64,000 bases of DNA from Clostridia bacterium (GCA_017428085.1 JAFRRP010000020.1:19989-83988); one strand, 5' to 3'. Shown: positions 44,192-52,878, numbered from the stretch's first letter. The notes: a model not told the origin generated them from the letters alone. Program-made: numbers and translations.

Positions 44192-44457
44192 CTTGTCAGC
44201 CGAATAAATGCGGTTTGCCGCAGGCAAAGCGTATATCACGCAAACGCGCGGCGTTTGCATATCATGCCCGGCCTACGGAAAGAATAACCGTAAGCCGGGC
44301 ATATCATGTTGCCGGAAGGCAACATATCATTTTCGGAACAGCGTATCGGTACCACGGAGCGGGGATGATATGCTGCGTTCGCAGCATGAAATGCGCTTCG
44401 CGCGTGATAGGCGCCTGCGGCGCATGATATGCCGCTTGCGCGGCATGATCCGGCTTA
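44180..44457. repeat. array of short hairpins separated by ATATCAT/ATGATAT
   Basis: This gap is filled by about nine stem-loops with GC-rich arms. The first is a perfect 13-bp repeat (TTATTCGGCTGAC, 44180-44192, complement 44195-44207) that contains the flavodoxin stop. Others include GCAAACGC/GCGTTTGC (44240-44258), ATGCCCGGC/GCCGGGCAT (44264-44302), GTTGCC/GGCAAC, ATGCTGC/GCAGCAT (44370-44387), GCGCC/GGCGC and ATGCCGC/GCGGCAT (44429-44446). ATATCAT occurs three times in the first half and ATGATAT twice in the second, so the whole array is roughly palindromic. No coding frame fits. Confidence 0.85.
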
Positions 44458-45027
44458 CGCCAATATCGGCTGCAGCTGCTTCCCCTCCAGCGCCAGCAGC
44501 ATCGCTTCCTCCGTTCTGGTGAAATCCGCCACAAGGGAGGTCGGCTTGCCGACGCTGTCGTCCTGCCGATAGGGCACGAAAAAGAAGTGCTTGCCGTTTT
44601 GCAGGCAGCCGATGTTTTTGGCTGCCCCCGCCAGCGCGTCGTTGGTGGAAACGGCGATCAGCACCGGCCGCGCGTTGCGCAGGTGGGATTTGGCCGCCAG
44701 CGTTACCGGCGTGTCGGCGATCCCCGCCGCCAGCTTTGCCAGCGTATTGCCCGTGCAGGGCTCGATGATCAGAATGTCCAGCAGCTTTTTCGGCCCGATG
44801 GGTTCGGCGTCCGGAAGGGTCGCGATGATTTTTTTGCCGCAGGCCGCCTCGATCCGTTTGATATGGTCGGCGGCCTTGCCGAAGCGCGTGTCCAGCGTAA
44901 AGGCGTTACAGCTCATGATGGGGTACACGTTGTGCCCTTTTGCCGCCAGCGTTTCCAGCTGCGGGATCACCTGCGAAAAGGTGCAGAACGAGCCGCACAG
45001 CGCGAAACCTATGTTGAGTGGCTCCAT
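44455..45027 (-). CDS. spoVFB: dipicolinate synthase subunit B
   Basis: The 190-residue protein is the flavoprotein-like B subunit of dipicolinate synthase, which makes the spore-core chelator dipicolinic acid in the mother cell. Family motifs are NIGFALCGSFCTFSQVIPQLE, LIIEPCTGNTLAKLA and VSTNDAL. ATG 45027 follows GAAGGAGG and lies inside the end of spoVFA (19-base overlap), so the two are translationally coupled. The gene identifies the organism as a spore former. Confidence 0.93.
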   Translation of the reverse strand: MEPLNIGFALCGSFCTFSQVIPQLETLAAKGHNVYPIMSCNAFTLDTRFGKAADHIKRIEAACGKKIIATLPDAEPIGPKKLLDILIIEPCTGNTLAKLAAGIADTPVTLAAKSHLRNARPVLIAVSTNDALAGAAKNIGCLQNGKHFFFVPYRQDDSVGKPTSLVADFTRTEEAMLLALEGKQLQPILA

Positions 45028-45896
45028 AAATTCGCCTCCTTCGCCATGCCGCATACCGTGTCGGCAATCAGTATCCCGGCGGTCTTGGGGGCGGTTTTGC
45101 CGGGCTGCGAGAAGGCCTTTACCAGCTCTCTGCCGTGCCGTTTGCAGGCGTCCGCGTCGATGCCGCAGGGGGCGCTTGCCGTTTCGATCAGCAGGCAGTC
45201 TTTCCTTGCGTTGCACACGGCGTCCTCGCCCAGCACCGGCGCGGGGACGGTGTTGACGATCACGTCGTAGCGGTGCGTCTGCTCCGGCAGGAGGTCCAGC
45301 GGTTCCGCGGAAAGCCCGGCGGCCTCCGCTTTTGCCCGCTGCACGGGGTTACGGGCGTATACCGTTACCCGCGCCCCCAGCGCGTGCAGCGCCCGGCACA
45401 GGAAATGCCCGATCCTGCCGTAGCCGGTCACGGCGGCGTCCATACGCCATACCGTCACCGGCGTTTTTTCGATGACGATCCCCAGCACGCCTTCCGCGGT
45501 CAAAAGCGCGTTTTGCACGGTCAGCGCCTCGTCCTTATAGTAATCGAACACCCGCGCGCCTTTCGCCGCCAGCTCTCTGGCAAAGCCCTCCGGTATCATA
45601 CCGGCGAAGATCACCGTGTTTTCGTCCGCCAGCTCCGTGACGGCTTTCAAAGGGATCTCCTTCGCCGCAAAGGGCGCGTTCAGCGTTTTTCCGTTTCTGG
45701 TGCAGGGCAACGGCAGCACCGCCGCGCCGCAGCGCAGCGCCTGGGCCAGCGTATCGGCGCGGGGCGTCGGCAGGCCGTCGCCGAAGCTGTCAAAGCCGAA
45801 CAGGGAGACGGAAAATCCAAGCTCCTCCAGCCGTTCGGCGGTATATCGGTTTCTCGTGTCGCCGCCCGCGACCGAGACGGTCGTCAACTTATTCAA
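45009..45896 (-). CDS. spoVFA: dipicolinate synthase subunit A
   Basis: The 295-residue protein is the oxidoreductase-like A subunit of dipicolinate synthase. It shows the N-terminal VSVAGGDTRNRYTAERLEELGF motif, and a Rossmann motif AAVTGYGRIGHFLCRALHALGARVTVYARN for NAD(P). TTG at 45896 is the likely start because GAGGAGGAATTC precedes it; the open frame continues far upstream but lacks a ribosome site and overlaps the antisense of another gene. Expression is presumably by a mother-cell sigma factor; no clear promoter was identified. Confidence 0.93.
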   Translation of the reverse strand: MNKLTTVSVAGGDTRNRYTAERLEELGFSVSLFGFDSFGDGLPTPRADTLAQALRCGAAVLPLPCTRNGKTLNAPFAAKEIPLKAVTELADENTVIFAGMIPEGFARELAAKGARVFDYYKDEALTVQNALLTAEGVLGIVIEKTPVTVWRMDAAVTGYGRIGHFLCRALHALGARVTVYARNPVQRAKAEAAGLSAEPLDLLPEQTHRYDVIVNTVPAPVLGEDAVCNARKDCLLIETASAPCGIDADACKRHGRELVKAFSQPGKTAPKTAGILIADTVCGMAKEANLWSHST

Positions 45897-45966
45897 GCAG
45901 AATTCCTCCTCGCTACAGCTTATGCGGACGGGCGCGGGAGTGTGAGCATTTTCCGGAAAACAACGA

Positions 45967-45995
45967 TTGCAAAACCGTGCAGGATATGGTAGAAT
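45967..45995 (+). promoter_or_regulatory. promoter of the 46-48.5 kb operon
   Basis: TTGCAA (45967-45972), 17 bases, TAGAAT (45990-45995), about 30 bases before the start codon. Confidence 0.7.
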
Positions 45996-46025
45996 ACTGT
46001 AAAAGAACTGCGGGAGGGACAGAGA

Positions 46026-47555
46026 ATGGCAGTAAACAAGCCGATGATGATCGGCTATCATACCGATATTTACAAAAGCTTCAGCAACAACCCCAAGTTT
46101 GACCTGATGGCCAAAACGGGCAAGGGCGTGGATTTTGTGCTGTGCCACGTGGACACGCGCGACGGCACCTATCAGGACAATCTGGACCACGCCGAGATGG
46201 CCGCCAAAGCATTCAAGGAATTGGGCGTCCCCTTTATCGCCAGCTACGAGGGACAGAACTTCAATCTGGAACAGAAGACCACCGACGGCCACGACTGGGT
46301 TCACCGGGGAGACGGCACCCACCTGCTGCGGCTGCCCGCCGATTACTTCAAAAAGCTCAACAGCGAGGGCAACTGCATGGGCTTTATGTATGACGAGCTG
46401 GAGCACGTCATCATCAACCGCAACATTTCGCTGTCGCTGGCCACGAAATTCAAAGAGGATCGACCCGCGTTCCCCACTTACGCCGGCAAGGACCCGCTGA
46501 AGCAGGGCGCGCTGCTGGACAGCCAGCTGCACGACTACGCGGCGCAGATGAAGGCCAACGGCGCGAAGACCGTCTCCGGCGAACACGTGTTCCCGGTGCT
46601 GTTCCATCTGTTTGCCCGCAACGGCATCATCCCCAACTTCAAATCCCAGAAGGAGTCCTTCTCCAACGTGCAGTTCGCCATTGCCGCGGGCGCGGCGAAG
46701 CAGTACGGCGTCCCGCTGTGGAACTGTGTGGACCTGTGGTGCCGCATGACGTACCCCGGCCACTCCGCGCAGGAGATGTACAACAATCTGGTGTTCGCTT
46801 ACCTGATGGGCGTGGATCTGGTGTACGTGGAAAGCGCCGACGCGTTTATGGACAACGAGGGCAACCTGACGGAGTACGGCGAGACGTTCCGCAAATTCTG
46901 TGACGAGTACAAGGGCAAAGAGCGCGCCTACAACCATATGGACTACCGGCCGGAGATCGGCATCGTGCGCTACGACGACACCTACTGGGGCCAGGGCCGC
47001 GTGCGCTGGATGTGGCGCAACATGCTGTTCGGCAACCCGGCGATCAAGTCCGACGACAAGTGCAAGGAATGGATCAAGGTCTTCGACATGCTCACCCACG
47101 GCGAGACCGGCGGGGGCGGCATTTCCTGGGGCAGGGTAGAGCTGCGCTCGCTGACGCGCCACCGTTCCTTTGCCTCCATGAACAACCTCGCGGTATTCGA
47201 CGATCAGGCCAAAAAGAGCGATCTGGAAACGCTTAAGCTCTGCTTCCTGTGCGGCTATCAGATCAGCGACGAAACGCTGGCGGCTGTGGCGGAGCTGGTG
47301 CGCGACAACGGCCTGACCGTCGTCACCACGGAGCGCTTCGCCCCCAAGGGCCATATTATCCAGAAGGGGTATCCCTTCACGGAGATCGCCGACGGCAAGG
47401 GCACGTGGATCGTGACGAAACGCTTTGACGACAAGGCGCTGAAAAAGCGTCTGGCGGGCTTCCTCGGCAACAAGGGCGAGATGCGCTACGTCTTCGGCGG
47501 GGAGGAGATCCGCCTGCGCATCGACGAGGACGGCGACGGATTTACGAGACTATGA
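46026..47555 (+). CDS. TIM-barrel glycoside-hydrolase-like protein, family unassigned
   Basis: The 509-residue cytosolic protein reads like a TIM-barrel carbohydrate enzyme: MIGYHTDIYKSF at the first strand, VDFVLCHVDTRDGTY, VPFIASYEGQNFNL, CMGFMYDELEHVI, GEHVFPVLFHLFARNG, VPLWNCVDLWCRMTYPGHS and GVDLVYVESADAFMD in sequence. Acidic residues in YDELEH and VESADAF lie at ends of predicted strands, where catalytic residues usually sit. A C-terminal alpha/beta domain (residues about 385-509) may be a glutamine-amidotransferase-like trimerisation domain as in some GH42 or GH14-like proteins. I cannot assign a family. It heads an operon with HAD and Dabb proteins; ATG follows GGGAGGGACAGAGA. Confidence 0.6.
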   Translation: MAVNKPMMIGYHTDIYKSFSNNPKFDLMAKTGKGVDFVLCHVDTRDGTYQDNLDHAEMAAKAFKELGVPFIASYEGQNFNLEQKTTDGHDWVHRGDGTHLLRLPADYFKKLNSEGNCMGFMYDELEHVIINRNISLSLATKFKEDRPAFPTYAGKDPLKQGALLDSQLHDYAAQMKANGAKTVSGEHVFPVLFHLFARNGIIPNFKSQKESFSNVQFAIAAGAAKQYGVPLWNCVDLWCRMTYPGHSAQEMYNNLVFAYLMGVDLVYVESADAFMDNEGNLTEYGETFRKFCDEYKGKERAYNHMDYRPEIGIVRYDDTYWGQGRVRWMWRNMLFGNPAIKSDDKCKEWIKVFDMLTHGETGGGGISWGRVELRSLTRHRSFASMNNLAVFDDQAKKSDLETLKLCFLCGYQISDETLAAVAELVRDNGLTVVTTERFAPKGHIIQKGYPFTEIADGKGTWIVTKRFDDKALKKRLAGFLGNKGEMRYVFGGEEIRLRIDEDGDGFTRL

Positions 47556-48247
47556 AACGGCTGATCGCCGTCGATTTCGACGGCACCTTTCTCCGCCGCG
47601 GCGAGATCGATCCGGGGTATCGCACGTCGATACGGGCGTTCCGGGCGGCGGGCGGCAAATTCGGCTTCGTCACCGGGCGCGGCACGGACTTTTTCGATAC
47701 GATCGCCCGGCTCGGCGTGACGGCGGATTTCCTGCTGCTGTATAACGGCTCCCTGCTGGCGCTGCCGGACGGGACCGTGGTAAAGGAATACCTGATCCCG
47801 CGGGAAACGTTCCTGCGATTGGAGGCGTTTTTCGCCGCCGTTCCCGATACCCGCAGTTACGACAGAACGGGCGACGCGGCGTATTACCGCCACTACTACG
47901 CCCGGTACGACACGCCGGAACGGGCGGTGGCGGCGGCTGCGGAGGTCAACCGGCTGTTCGGCGACCGGGTAACGGCCTTTGTCAACGGCGAGCACGTCAA
48001 CATCGGCAAGAAGGGCAGCGGCAAGGCGCAGGGCGTACGGGACGCGCTGGCGTATTTCGGCTTCGCGCCGGAGGAAGCCGCCGTGTTCGGCGACGATTTC
48101 AACGATCTGGAAATGATCACGGCACTGGACGGCTGGGCTGTGGCTACCGCCCGTCCGGAGGTGCTGGCCAAAGCGCCGCACGTGTGCGCAAGCATCGGCG
48201 ATGCGGCGGCGCAATTCCTTAAAGAAAACCATTGGAGCGAACGATGA
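47552..48247 (+). CDS. HAD-superfamily hydrolase (Cof type, IIB)
   Basis: The 231-residue protein is a HAD phosphatase. Motif I is AVDFDGTFL, motif II VTGRG, motif III the lysine in KGSGKAQG, and motif IV VFGDDFNDLEMI; the cap between motifs II and III is of the IIB type. These enzymes commonly dephosphorylate sugar phosphates. Its ATGA start overlaps the stop of the upstream TIM-barrel gene by four bases, which supports a joint role in carbohydrate metabolism. Substrate unknown. Confidence 0.88.
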   Translation: MKRLIAVDFDGTFLRRGEIDPGYRTSIRAFRAAGGKFGFVTGRGTDFFDTIARLGVTADFLLLYNGSLLALPDGTVVKEYLIPRETFLRLEAFFAAVPDTRSYDRTGDAAYYRHYYARYDTPERAVAAAAEVNRLFGDRVTAFVNGEHVNIGKKGSGKAQGVRDALAYFGFAPEEAAVFGDDFNDLEMITALDGWAVATARPEVLAKAPHVCASIGDAAAQFLKENHWSER

Positions 48248-48534
48248 AGCATTACATTATCGCAAAATTTTTGCCGGAGGTCACCCGCGAGCGGCAGGAG
48301 GAAATGCTGCCGGAGATCGAGGAGCTGTTCGGCCATCTGACGTGGCTGGAGGGCGTAAAAAGCGTGGACGTCGTCCTTAACTGTGTGGACAGGGACAACC
48401 GCTTTGACCTGATGATCGAGATCGACATGGCGAAGGAATCGCTGGAGCTGTACGACAACTGCCTCTGGCACAAGCTGTGGAAGGAAAAGTACGGCAAGCT
48501 GCTGGCGCAGAAGACCATCTTTGACCGGGAATAA
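48244..48534 (+). CDS. Dabb-domain (stress-responsive alpha/beta barrel) protein
   Basis: The 96-residue protein has the dimeric ferredoxin-like fold of Dabb proteins: a first strand HYIIAKF, a helix EMLPEIEELFGHL, a middle strand SVDVVLNCVDRDNRFDLMIEIDM and a final helix-strand YDNCLWHKLWKEKYGKLL. Such proteins occur in stress and polyketide contexts with unclear activity. ATG 48244 overlaps the HAD stop (ATGA) and is preceded by GGAG. It ends the operon. Confidence 0.75.
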   Translation: MKHYIIAKFLPEVTRERQEEMLPEIEELFGHLTWLEGVKSVDVVLNCVDRDNRFDLMIEIDMAKESLELYDNCLWHKLWKEKYGKLLAQKTIFDRE

Positions 48535-48618
48535 CGTGCGGAAGACAGAAAAATACCGCGCGGACGTGGGGATGACCCGCGTCCGCGCGGCGCGCTGTTA
48601 TGGATGATGTTTTGCCGC

Positions 48619-49686
48619 TTACGGCGTGGTGACGCCGGCAAAGAAAGCGTCGATGACCGCCGTATCTCCGTAGCAGATGAAGCAGAGCATGCGATCGTTG
48701 TAGATACGGCAGGCGATGATCTCCTCAAACACGTCCGTCTGGGAATTGGACATTTTGATCGCGCGGTAACTCTCCCCGGCGATCGTCATCGAATAGATGT
48801 CTCCGAAGGACCAGCCCTGCGAGGTCATATCCTCGTCCAGCGCGTCTTCCGTGAGGTACTTCAGATAATCCTCTACCCCCATGCCGGAATATCCGTCCGG
48901 TTCTTCGATCAGGAACGAAATGCCGTTGTTGTCGTATTCCGCGACAAGACAGGCGTCGGTGTAAGGATCTGAACTGTCGTCGTAGTCCTCCGCGGAACCG
49001 TTGACGAAGTTCTCCGGCAGGGTAAAGCGGATGCCCGCCCATTCGTTGGTATAGACGTCGCCCACCAGCTCGCCCTTGGTGTAGGCCACGGCGGGGGTGG
49101 TATCGTCAGCGGCGGGGGTGGTATCGACGATCAGTCCGTCTTCAAACTCGCTGATCAGTTCGTCGATGTAAGCGTTGGGATCCATGTTCTCCAGCGCTTT
49201 CTTCGCGATCCTCGCGCCGACGAAGAGAATGACGGCGCCGATGATGAACAGTACGCCCAGCACGATGACGATGATCAGGCCGGTGTGCTTTTTCTTCTTT
49301 ACGGGCGCGGCATTCGGCTGCGCCGCGGCGTAGGGATAGGCGCCGGGCTGCTGATAGCCGCCGGCGGGCGGAACGGCGTTGCCAGCAGGATGGCTGCCAC
49401 CGGAGGGGGCGTTATAGCCTGATTGGGGGGCTGCCTGCTGATAGTAGCCCTGCTGCCCGTTGTTGGCCGGCGCGGCGGGCTGGGCATAGCCGCCCGCGGG
49501 ATAAGAGGGCTGCTGCGGGGCCGGCTGCGGATCGGGCTGGGGATAGGAAGGCGCGGGCTGCGGCGCGGGAGCGGGTTGCTGTGCGACGGGTTCCTCCGGG
49601 ATCGAAACGATGTCCGAGCTGCCGCATTCGGAACAGAAACGGCTGTCGTCCGGCAGAAGGGCGCCGCAGGAATTACATTTTCTCAT
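48619..49686 (-). CDS. zinc-ribbon, proline/glutamine-rich membrane protein
   Basis: The 355-residue protein begins with a zinc ribbon (KCNSCGALLPDDSRFCSECG), followed by about 100 residues rich in proline, glutamine, alanine and tyrosine, a membrane helix (GLIIVIVLGVLFIIGAVILFVG) and an extracytoplasmic domain of about 180 residues. The outer domain, with GIRFTLPENFVNGS and YRAIKMSNSQ, resembles the PsbP/lipoprotein-like folds often found in Clostridia zinc-ribbon proteins, without a named function. ATG 49686 follows GAGAGGAG. It is a single-gene unit. Confidence 0.7.
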   Translation of the reverse strand: MRKCNSCGALLPDDSRFCSECGSSDIVSIPEEPVAQQPAPAPQPAPSYPQPDPQPAPQQPSYPAGGYAQPAAPANNGQQGYYQQAAPQSGYNAPSGGSHPAGNAVPPAGGYQQPGAYPYAAAQPNAAPVKKKKHTGLIIVIVLGVLFIIGAVILFVGARIAKKALENMDPNAYIDELISEFEDGLIVDTTPAADDTTPAVAYTKGELVGDVYTNEWAGIRFTLPENFVNGSAEDYDDSSDPYTDACLVAEYDNNGISFLIEEPDGYSGMGVEDYLKYLTEDALDEDMTSQGWSFGDIYSMTIAGESYRAIKMSNSQTDVFEEIIACRIYNDRMLCFICYGDTAVIDAFFAGVTTP

Positions 49687-49774
49687 AGGGGGACTCCTCT
49701 CCAGTTTTCTCTTTATTTATCGTAACACGGGGAACGGTAAACGCGCCCCGCGTTGTGACGATGCGTTTGCTTCT

Positions 49775-49809
49775 AAAAAAGCGTTCACCGCAGGGGGCCG
49801 GGTGAACGC
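49775..49809 (-). terminator. intrinsic terminator of the 432-residue secreted protein gene
   Basis: On the minus strand GCGTTCACC and GGTGAACGC pair and are followed by TTTTTTAG. Confidence 0.85.
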
Positions 49810-49844
49810 TTTGTCCGTACGCTGTGCGCGTCCGTCAGACCCGA

Positions 49845-51143
49845 TCAGTCTGACGTGATCGTGATGGCGGTATCGGCGGCGATGCCGTCCACGTACCATA
49901 CGGCGGACCAGGAGGTCTTCTGGTCGCCGAGGGAAACGAAGCTCTGCCAGTTGACGGAATAGGCTTCGTCACTGTTGTTGGGCGTCCATTGGACCGACAC
50001 GTTTTTGTCTTCTCTTGTTTTGGTCACTACGATCGTGATGCATTCGCCGTTGAGCACTTCCACCTCGTAATTGCCCGTTTCCGCATTGTACTTGAATTCG
50101 GGCGTGGTCTTATAGGAGACGGAGGTGAGATCGATGGCGCTGGCGTCAAGCGTGACCGTATAGGCCGCCAGCGGGTTGTTATCCTCGCCCAGAAGGCTGT
50201 CCAGATTGATGCCCAGCAGGCCGAGGATCAGCCGCAGGATACGCTTCAGCGTGGCCAGCACGCCGGAGGAGGAGTCCTTGTTGACGCCGGAGATCAGCAC
50301 CTTGCAGTCGCTGGTGATGTTCTTGATCTTATACATCCGGTAGCCGTCCTCGTCCACGCCGATGGAGGAAAGCGGTTCCGCATCGCCCATCACGCTGCTC
50401 AGCGTATCGGCCTCCTCGCCGAGATACTCCGCAAGGAAGCTGGCGCCTCTGATCACTTTGACCTTCATGTTGTCGCCGTTGAAACCCTTGGTGATCTTTA
50501 CGCGGAACGTATACTCGCCGCCGTATTCCACCACCTTGTTGTTCTGGTATTTCAGCGGCTTGGCGGCGTAGCCGTCGCCGGAGGTCAGCGTGACGGTGAA
50601 ATGATTTTTCAACAGGACCGACACGTTGTTTGCGTCACGTTCCAGAACGCTGAAAGAAAGATCGCGGTCCGCGATCACGGAATACTCGTCGTACTCGTTC
50701 TTTTCCACGATCCTGCCGTTGCACATCACGATAACGGTGTCCGCGTCGTAAACGTCGTTGGTAAACACCTTGAAGGCGACGGCGGAACCGGCTTCCACCG
50801 GGCCGTCAACGCACTGGGCGGGGCTGTACCGCACCGATTCGGGAGAACCGGGCTCCGCCTCGTCAAACACCTTCCTGCTTCTGTCGGTCAGGTCGTCGAT
50901 ATAATAAAAGTGCTGGTCTTCGCTGTAAAAACCGTAGCCGCCGTCGGGATCCTCCACGAACTCGGCAAATTCACCGTTGACCGAACGGTAATAGGTGTAA
51001 GCGGGGGTCCCCGCTTCATCCGGCTCCATCTCCGCGGAAGGCGCGCGGAAAGTGACGTTGAACGTTCCGCCCTCCGCAAACGCCGGCAGCAGCGTGCAGG
51101 CGATCAGCAGCATGGCAAGAATGACGCTGAGGGTTTTTTTCAT
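49845..51143 (-). CDS. secreted protein with beta domains and an internal amphipathic helix
   Basis: The 432-residue protein has a signal peptide (LSVILAMLLIACTLLPAFA). The mature part is beta-rich, with repeats of bacterial surface-domain type (VNVTFR-like FNVTFRAP, HFTVTLTSGDGYAAKPL, EYTFRVKITKGF, AYTVTLDASAIDL). Between two beta domains, near residues 292-318, lies TLKRILRLILGLLGINLD, which resembles the hydrophobic core ILNVLKALGINF of micropeptide A. ATG 51143 follows AGGAGTG. It has its own promoter and terminator. Function unknown; surface localisation is likely. Confidence 0.68.
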   Translation of the reverse strand: MKKTLSVILAMLLIACTLLPAFAEGGTFNVTFRAPSAEMEPDEAGTPAYTYYRSVNGEFAEFVEDPDGGYGFYSEDQHFYYIDDLTDRSRKVFDEAEPGSPESVRYSPAQCVDGPVEAGSAVAFKVFTNDVYDADTVIVMCNGRIVEKNEYDEYSVIADRDLSFSVLERDANNVSVLLKNHFTVTLTSGDGYAAKPLKYQNNKVVEYGGEYTFRVKITKGFNGDNMKVKVIRGASFLAEYLGEEADTLSSVMGDAEPLSSIGVDEDGYRMYKIKNITSDCKVLISGVNKDSSSGVLATLKRILRLILGLLGINLDSLLGEDNNPLAAYTVTLDASAIDLTSVSYKTTPEFKYNAETGNYEVEVLNGECITIVVTKTREDKNVSVQWTPNNSDEAYSVNWQSFVSLGDQKTSWSAVWYVDGIAADTAITITSD

Positions 51144-51181
51144 GAATATATCACTCCTGTAGAAGATATTTTTACAAATAA

Positions 51182-51210
51182 ATTATATATGATTTATTAC
51201 GAAAAGTCAA
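51182..51210 (-). promoter_or_regulatory. promoter of the 432-residue secreted protein
   Basis: On the minus strand TTGACT (51205-51210), 17 bases, TATAAT (51182-51187). The remaining divergent interval (51211-51437) is AT-rich with no gene or convincing second promoter. Confidence 0.82.
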
Positions 51211-51437
51211 ACTATTTTTATGCGCTATTTGTTAAGTTTTGTTAAACGAAATGTGATAGAGTTATGTTGTGAACGTCGCGTTTTTTGTGCAGAATAAGCA
51301 ATTTTCACCGTTATTTTTGTGCGTGTTTTTCCTTTGCTTTTGCCTGTACGGTCTTGTTTTTTTTCTCCTGCAATGCTAAAATAAACAAAAAGACCTTGCC
51401 GCGTGCGGCGGCCGGAAAAAAGAAACGGGGAAAAACA

Positions 51438-52196
51438 ATGAAAAAAGTATTATCCATCCTTCTTGCCGTATGTCTTCTGGCAGGTCCTTCGGCGCTGCTT
51501 GCCCACGCCGCCGCCACGGAGACGGACGCCCAAGCGGAAGACGGCGTTACCATGACCAGCATCGCGGATGTGGCCAAATTTATTCTGGAGCCCCATCGCT
51601 GGGGCGAGATCCAGATCACGCCGGCGGTACTCTCCGGCGCCGACGGCGCGCGGGACGTGTATCTCGTGGCGCTCCGGGGCACCGGCTTCACCATGAAAAA
51701 GGCCAATAACGTGGTGGCCTGCTTCCTCAGCGCTTTCAACATCACCACCGAGTATTATACGATGACGCTGGAAGCCATTTATCAGTACGTGCCGGAGGGC
51801 GCGACGATCGTGTTCGCCGGCCACAGCCTGGGCGGAATGATCGAGCAGCAGCTGAGCTGTACGGAGGAGCTGACGGCCAAGTACGAGATCCTGAAGACCG
51901 TCAACATGGGCTCGCCCTACGTGCTGGCGGACGCCTCCAAGCGGGAAGGCCCGCTGGTGCGCTTCGCGGAAAAGACGGATATCATCCCGCGGCTCAGCCC
52001 CGCCGTGTTCGTCAACCTCAAAGCATATAACGACATGACGATCAAAGACGGCGGCTACCTGTTCGATCCGAACAGCGCCCACAACCTGTCTTATATGCGC
52101 GTTGACGAATGGGGCGAATACGACGTGCTGGGCGTGCTGAACGGCGGCGCCACGCTGACGGTAGCGTATGACGACGTTGTCGTGCTGCGCGCGTGA
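51438..52196 (+). CDS. secreted lipase-like alpha/beta hydrolase
   Basis: The 252-residue protein has a signal peptide (VLSILLAVCLLAGPSALLAHA) and a lipase class 3-type core: VYLVALRGTGFT before the catalytic region and the nucleophile elbow IVFAGHSLGGMIEQQ. A strand with VNMGSPYV and the TDIIPRLSP segment carry the likely aspartate, and H in DPNSAHNLSYM the likely histidine, in correct order. It would hydrolyse esters or lipids outside the cell. ATG 51438 follows ACGGGGAAAAAC. An intrinsic terminator follows. Confidence 0.8.
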   Translation: MKKVLSILLAVCLLAGPSALLAHAAATETDAQAEDGVTMTSIADVAKFILEPHRWGEIQITPAVLSGADGARDVYLVALRGTGFTMKKANNVVACFLSAFNITTEYYTMTLEAIYQYVPEGATIVFAGHSLGGMIEQQLSCTEELTAKYEILKTVNMGSPYVLADASKREGPLVRFAEKTDIIPRLSPAVFVNLKAYNDMTIKDGGYLFDPNSAHNLSYMRVDEWGEYDVLGVLNGGATLTVAYDDVVVLRA

Positions 52197-52228
52197 TACA
52201 GCGCCTTGCGGCAATCATTGAAAACATG

Positions 52229-52261
52229 CTCCCCGGACGGTCGGCCGTCCGGGGAGTTTTT
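52229..52261 (+). terminator. intrinsic terminator of the lipase-like gene
   Basis: CTCCCCGGACGG, loop TCGG, CCGTCCGGGGAG and a T-run. Confidence 0.9.
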
Positions 52262-52327
52262 GCGCTGCGCGGTTTGTTTTACGATTCACAGCCCCGCCCT
52301 GCGGGACCGGTCCCTGCCGAAGCTTCT

Positions 52328-52358
52328 CGCAACGCGCAATACGCAATACTCAAAACTC
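52328..52358. repeat. heptad repeat array overlapping a stop codon
   Basis: CGCAACG, CGCAATA, CGCAATA, CTCAAAA, CTC form a 7-base-period run that extends into the last codons and stop of the minus-strand cysteine-rich gene. Confidence 0.6.
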
Positions 52359-52625
52359 CTTCAGGTACATCAGCCTCCGTTGTTTTTCCCGGGCCCGTTC
52401 CAGCTCCTCCAGCCGACGGTATTTTTCGTAAAGGTTCATGGCCAGCGGGCATTTGCCGCCGTCTTCCCGCGCGCAGTACCGTTTGACGTGTTCGTTCATG
52501 GCGGAAACGGAAGGGAAGCGCGACAGCATGGCGGCGTTGCCGATCACGCTTTCGCATTCCAGTGTGTTTTTTCGGGAACAGATGAAAAAAGGACATTTTA
52601 CGGCTGCTTCCTGTTTATCTGTCAT
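52350..52625 (-). CDS. small cysteine-rich protein, possible zinc binder
   Basis: The 91-residue protein has five cysteines: VKCPFFIC, LECESVIG, KRYCARED and GKCPLAM. The arrangement CPFF...C-E...YC...CP resembles small Clostridia proteins of unknown function often found beside XRE regulators. The C-terminal 25 residues are a charged helix. ATG 52625 follows AGGAGG. The gene diverges from an XRE regulator, and a perfect GTACGA/TCGTAC inverted repeat (52640-52655) lies just upstream, a candidate operator. Confidence 0.65.
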   Translation of the reverse strand: MTDKQEAAVKCPFFICSRKNTLECESVIGNAAMLSRFPSVSAMNEHVKRYCAREDGGKCPLAMNLYEKYRRLEELERAREKQRRLMYLKEF

Positions 52626-52639
52626 TTTGACCTCCTGCT

Positions 52640-52655
52640 GTACGAAGTATCGTAC
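52640..52655. promoter_or_regulatory. inverted repeat upstream of the cysteine-rich gene
   Basis: GTACGA, spacer AGTA, TCGTAC. It is placed just upstream of the ribosome site of the minus-strand gene. No repressor is known; the XRE protein next door is a candidate. Confidence 0.4.
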
Positions 52656-52736
52656 CGATGATGTGATAGGATGGATACGGACCGAAGGAAAACGGACCGG
52701 AAACAGATGCGCTGTAATACGATCTGTAAAAAGTGG

Positions 52737-52824
52737 TTGACTTTTACAAAATTATGTATTATAATGCCGATGTAAGAGCATATAATACAGACATCTGTAT
52801 CAGCTGCCTGCAGTATAATACAGA
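52737..52824 (+). promoter_or_regulatory. promoter and palindromic operator candidates of the XRE gene
   Basis: TTGACT (52737-52742), 17 bases and TATAAT (52760-52765) form a near-consensus promoter. Downstream, ATACAGA CA TCTGTAT (52785-52800) is a perfect 16-bp palindrome, and TATAATACAGA recurs at 52781-52791 and 52814-52824, exactly 33 bases or about three helical turns apart. This layout suits autoregulation by the XRE protein. Confidence 0.65.
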
Positions 52825-52878
52825 ATTATGTAAAATGTCAAGTCAAAAACGCCGTTTTTTCAAATTTTTTTTCGGGAG

